This document shows, piece by piece, positions 61,931 through 64,000 of a DNA stretch of 64,000 bases (the stretch's first letter is position 1; each line of letters starts with the position of its first letter). The stretch is taken from assembly GCA_910591455.2 (NCBI GenBank), contig OU342816.1, positions 17,345,138-17,409,137 on the forward strand, written 5' to 3'. A model generated the notes under the pieces. The model saw nothing but the letters and a program-made list of their open reading frames with translations. It was not told the origin of the DNA and searched no databases. The stretch is from Pholis gunnellus (taxonomy: Eukaryota; Chordata; Actinopteri; Perciformes; Pholidae). The position numbers and the translations under genes were made by a program.

Positions 61931-63673
61931 CAAAATAGGTTCACAGAGCCCCCCCCCCACACACAAGTAGCTCATTTGCTACCTGGAGAATGTATTTATA
62001 CTGAAGGTGACACCTTAGTTTGTATCATCCTCTGAAATCAGCGCAGAGGTCGGCCAGAGGGACACGCTTTGTTGCACATGAAACTCACCGCTGGGAAGTG
62101 ATCTATTACCCTTTATTCCAAAAATAATATTCTATATGTGTCTATGTAGCTCCCCTATACCTTATTAGAATATAAGGGGGCAGCTGTCCCATTGAAGCAT
62201 TTTGAGCCCTTGTACCTTCCTGCACACACACAGTAAATGTAAATTAAAGTCTGTGAGGCTTCAGTGTTTTAAGGCTCTTATTCTTTCAACCATGATGTTC
62301 ATCAGATCAGTTGCAAACTCTGGCAAGTACTTGAGTGTGACATTTGATGATGTAAGGTTTATGGTGATCATCACAGATCACTAAATGTCAGGGACTATCT
62401 GGTCTGAGCTGATATATTCATCTCTGAAAGCGGGAGATGCACTCGCTTGATACACTGCCCCTGATTTCTGTCCTTGTCGAGAATGGAAAGCCAGTAAGGA
62501 CCCATCAAAATGTGTGAGGGCTTTGAACAGGAAACCTGTTCTATAGGATAGTTATTGACCCGTATGGCATGTATCATGTTTTCTCAGTTGTGACTTACAA
62601 ACCAAGAGCAATAGAGGAATAGGACTACGTATTATTGAGCAACGTCGCACAAATATTGGGCCAGATTCAGAGAAACCTGCCATTCACCGCACATCGGACG
62701 TTCTGTGGCAAAGAGCAGATCCATTTTTAAAGCCCCGTTCATGCAGAATGCACATGGAACCCTTCATCCTGTGGGTTTGAAATACGTACACTTGATTTAG
62801 ACTATTGTGCTTTTGAGTTGTTACCTCATCTTAACTTTAGTTTTCACATAATTACTTTTACATAGAACATTATTATCCTTCATTATTAAGCCTCATGTTT
62901 GAATAGTTGCTTGGATGTTTTTTTGTTTTAGGAGAATCTTCTCTACTTCTTAACTGTGCAAGTTGCTTCAGTTTGCTCCATGATGAAAACATGAAGTACA
63001 ATTTTGAGGTATTTTACTGAAGTATTTCCCCTTGGTGTTACTTTATACGTTTACAGTCATTGTTACTGGTTAAGGTTCAGATTAAGAGTTACTATAAAAA
63101 GCACGATAAGCTTATAAAACACAATGCAATGTTTAAGTTTGGACCAGTGTATAACAACCTTTTTTTGCAGTTGTAAGCAGCGCGTTTGTTTGTTTGTTAG
63201 CCGTGATTTCCCCTCTGAACTTCTCAAATGGTTCCATGCTCAACGTGGTAAAATGTTCCATTGTATTTTTACTTTGGATACTTTACATATTGTTGCTAAT
63301 CATAGTAAACCAATACCACACTGTGAAAATACTACAAGTCAAGGCTTGTATTCAAATGTGTATAAGGTAAATGACGTGAATACTGCAACATAAACACAAG
63401 TTGTGCTTTTCAAGGTTCAAGTGATGTCAATTTCACTGACATCGTCGCATTGCAGTAAATCAGTCAGTATACTAAATAGATTAAATAGTGGAATGAGGAG
63501 ATTACGTATAGTTTTTGTTCATATCAATGAATCTTTGGATATTGGTGATAGTGATAGTAGAGGTCCTGGCCTGATTAGCTGTGTTCCATTTGACTTCTGG
63601 TAGGGAAGGACATATTTTGCTTGTCACCTATTTCTTTTCCAAAAGGGTCACCCTGTGCTCGTGCTTTTTACAG

Positions 63674-63813
63674 GAAGTCCTGGAGTGAGAAGAAGCACCT
63701 CAGCAAAGATCAAACCTTTTAGTGACCTTCCAGCACATCGGACAATCTCTCCACGCACCGGTGCACTAACCATCAAACCCCATGGGGCCTCCGTGAAGTA
63801 CAGAGTAATCAAG
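63674..63813 (+). CDS. candidate coding exon of an unidentified downstream gene
   Basis: A stretch of 140 bases lies between a good acceptor (GTGCTTTTTACAG) and a donor (AAG|GTAAAA). In the open frame two bases complete a codon ending GA and 46 codons follow, ending in phase 0. The protein reads SPGVRRSTSAKIKPFSDLPA, then HRTISPRTGALTIKPHG and ASVKYRVIK. It is basic and rich in Ser, Thr and Pro, like a disordered or phosphorylated region of a larger protein. I do not recognise the family. The frame closes 21 bases after the donor, which fits an exon. It begins about 8.5 kb after the msi2 end, so a new + strand gene is likely. A chance exon-like frame remains possible. Confidence 0.45.
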
Positions 63814-64000
63814 GTAAAATTGAGGGGGTGGCAGTAAACACCGGTTCAATTCCATGAAAAGAGAGGGAAAAATGTGTGTACTGTACGTGTGTGTGTGTTT
63901 GTTTGTGGTGAAAATACGCCACCTGCTGTGCCGACAGCTCACAGTGTCACTGCAATCAAACAACTGTAAGATTTACAGGTGGCAAAAAAACAAACAAAAC
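63814..64000. other. right edge of the window, nothing further recognised
   Basis: If the exon ending at 63813 is real, this is the start of its intron. It contains a short GTGTGTGT stretch (63888-63897) and no coding sequence. Confidence 0.5.

Larger units (their letters stand above)
55216..63673. other. intergenic region downstream of msi2
   Basis: No coding exon with convincing borders is seen on either strand. The region contains a GGGT/G15 tract (55486-55513), a G14 run (59385-59398), a C14 run (59791-59804), a TG repeat (60604-60634) and an interspersed repeat with TTAGC motifs (about 61675-61930). A repeat-poor AT-rich stretch at about 57700-58340 could be a conserved element. Open frames are below 120 codons and show no known domain. 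Confidence 0.7.

Overview
The window is vertebrate nuclear DNA, most likely from a teleost fish. It carries the 3' half of one large, intron-rich gene on the + strand, recognised as a musashi RNA-binding protein 2 gene (msi2; the a or b paralogue cannot be told apart here). Six short coding exons, together under 2% of the window, have canonical GT/AG borders, matching splice phases and a protein that follows the known MSI2 C-terminal region up to the conserved end GPLIATAFTNGYH-stop. The exons for the N-terminus and the two RRM domains lie upstream of base 1. Fish origin is suggested by the compact introns (human MSI2 spans several hundred kb), by dense CA/GT/GA and poly-G/C repeats, and by interspersed repeats of a kind familiar from fish genomes. 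These repeats were recognised from memory, not from a database.

Layout: 1-3371 is the end of an upstream intron. Exons lie at 3372-3486 (end of RRM2 and the start of the linker), 8570-8644 (YGRGY/YQFPG segment), 29068-29130 with an optional extension to 29187 (Ala-rich block, then an RG-rich block), 40278-40457 (60-codon cassette exon), 44286-44440 (SRPGGFPGANSPGPVADLYG block) and 48381 to about 48451 (C-terminus and stop). An intron in the 3'UTR then leads to a long terminal exon from about 49477, with clustered AATAAA signals at 55179-55193. The region 55.2-64 kb is mainly intergenic. It ends with one orphan candidate exon (63674-63813) of a gene I do not recognise.

How the parts work together: all internal junctions from 8644|29068 to 40457|44286 are phase 1, so the RG extension and the 60-codon cassette can each be included or skipped without breaking the frame. 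The sequence therefore predicts at least four C-terminal linker forms of the same RNA-binding protein. The shortest form has 149 residues encoded in this window. The extension adds 19 residues and the cassette adds 60.

The introns hold microsatellites, one complete-looking short DNA transposon (14850-15598), several degraded interspersed repeats, and several repeat-poor stretches that look like conserved non-coding elements but cannot be tested here. No rRNA, tRNA, CRISPR array, bacterial gene or minus-strand gene was found. The points most worth a second look are the modular RG/cassette exon pair, the complementary GT and CA repeats that bracket exon 3372-3486, the stop-bearing 71-base exon whose skipping would give a different C-terminus, and the unidentified exon near the right edge.
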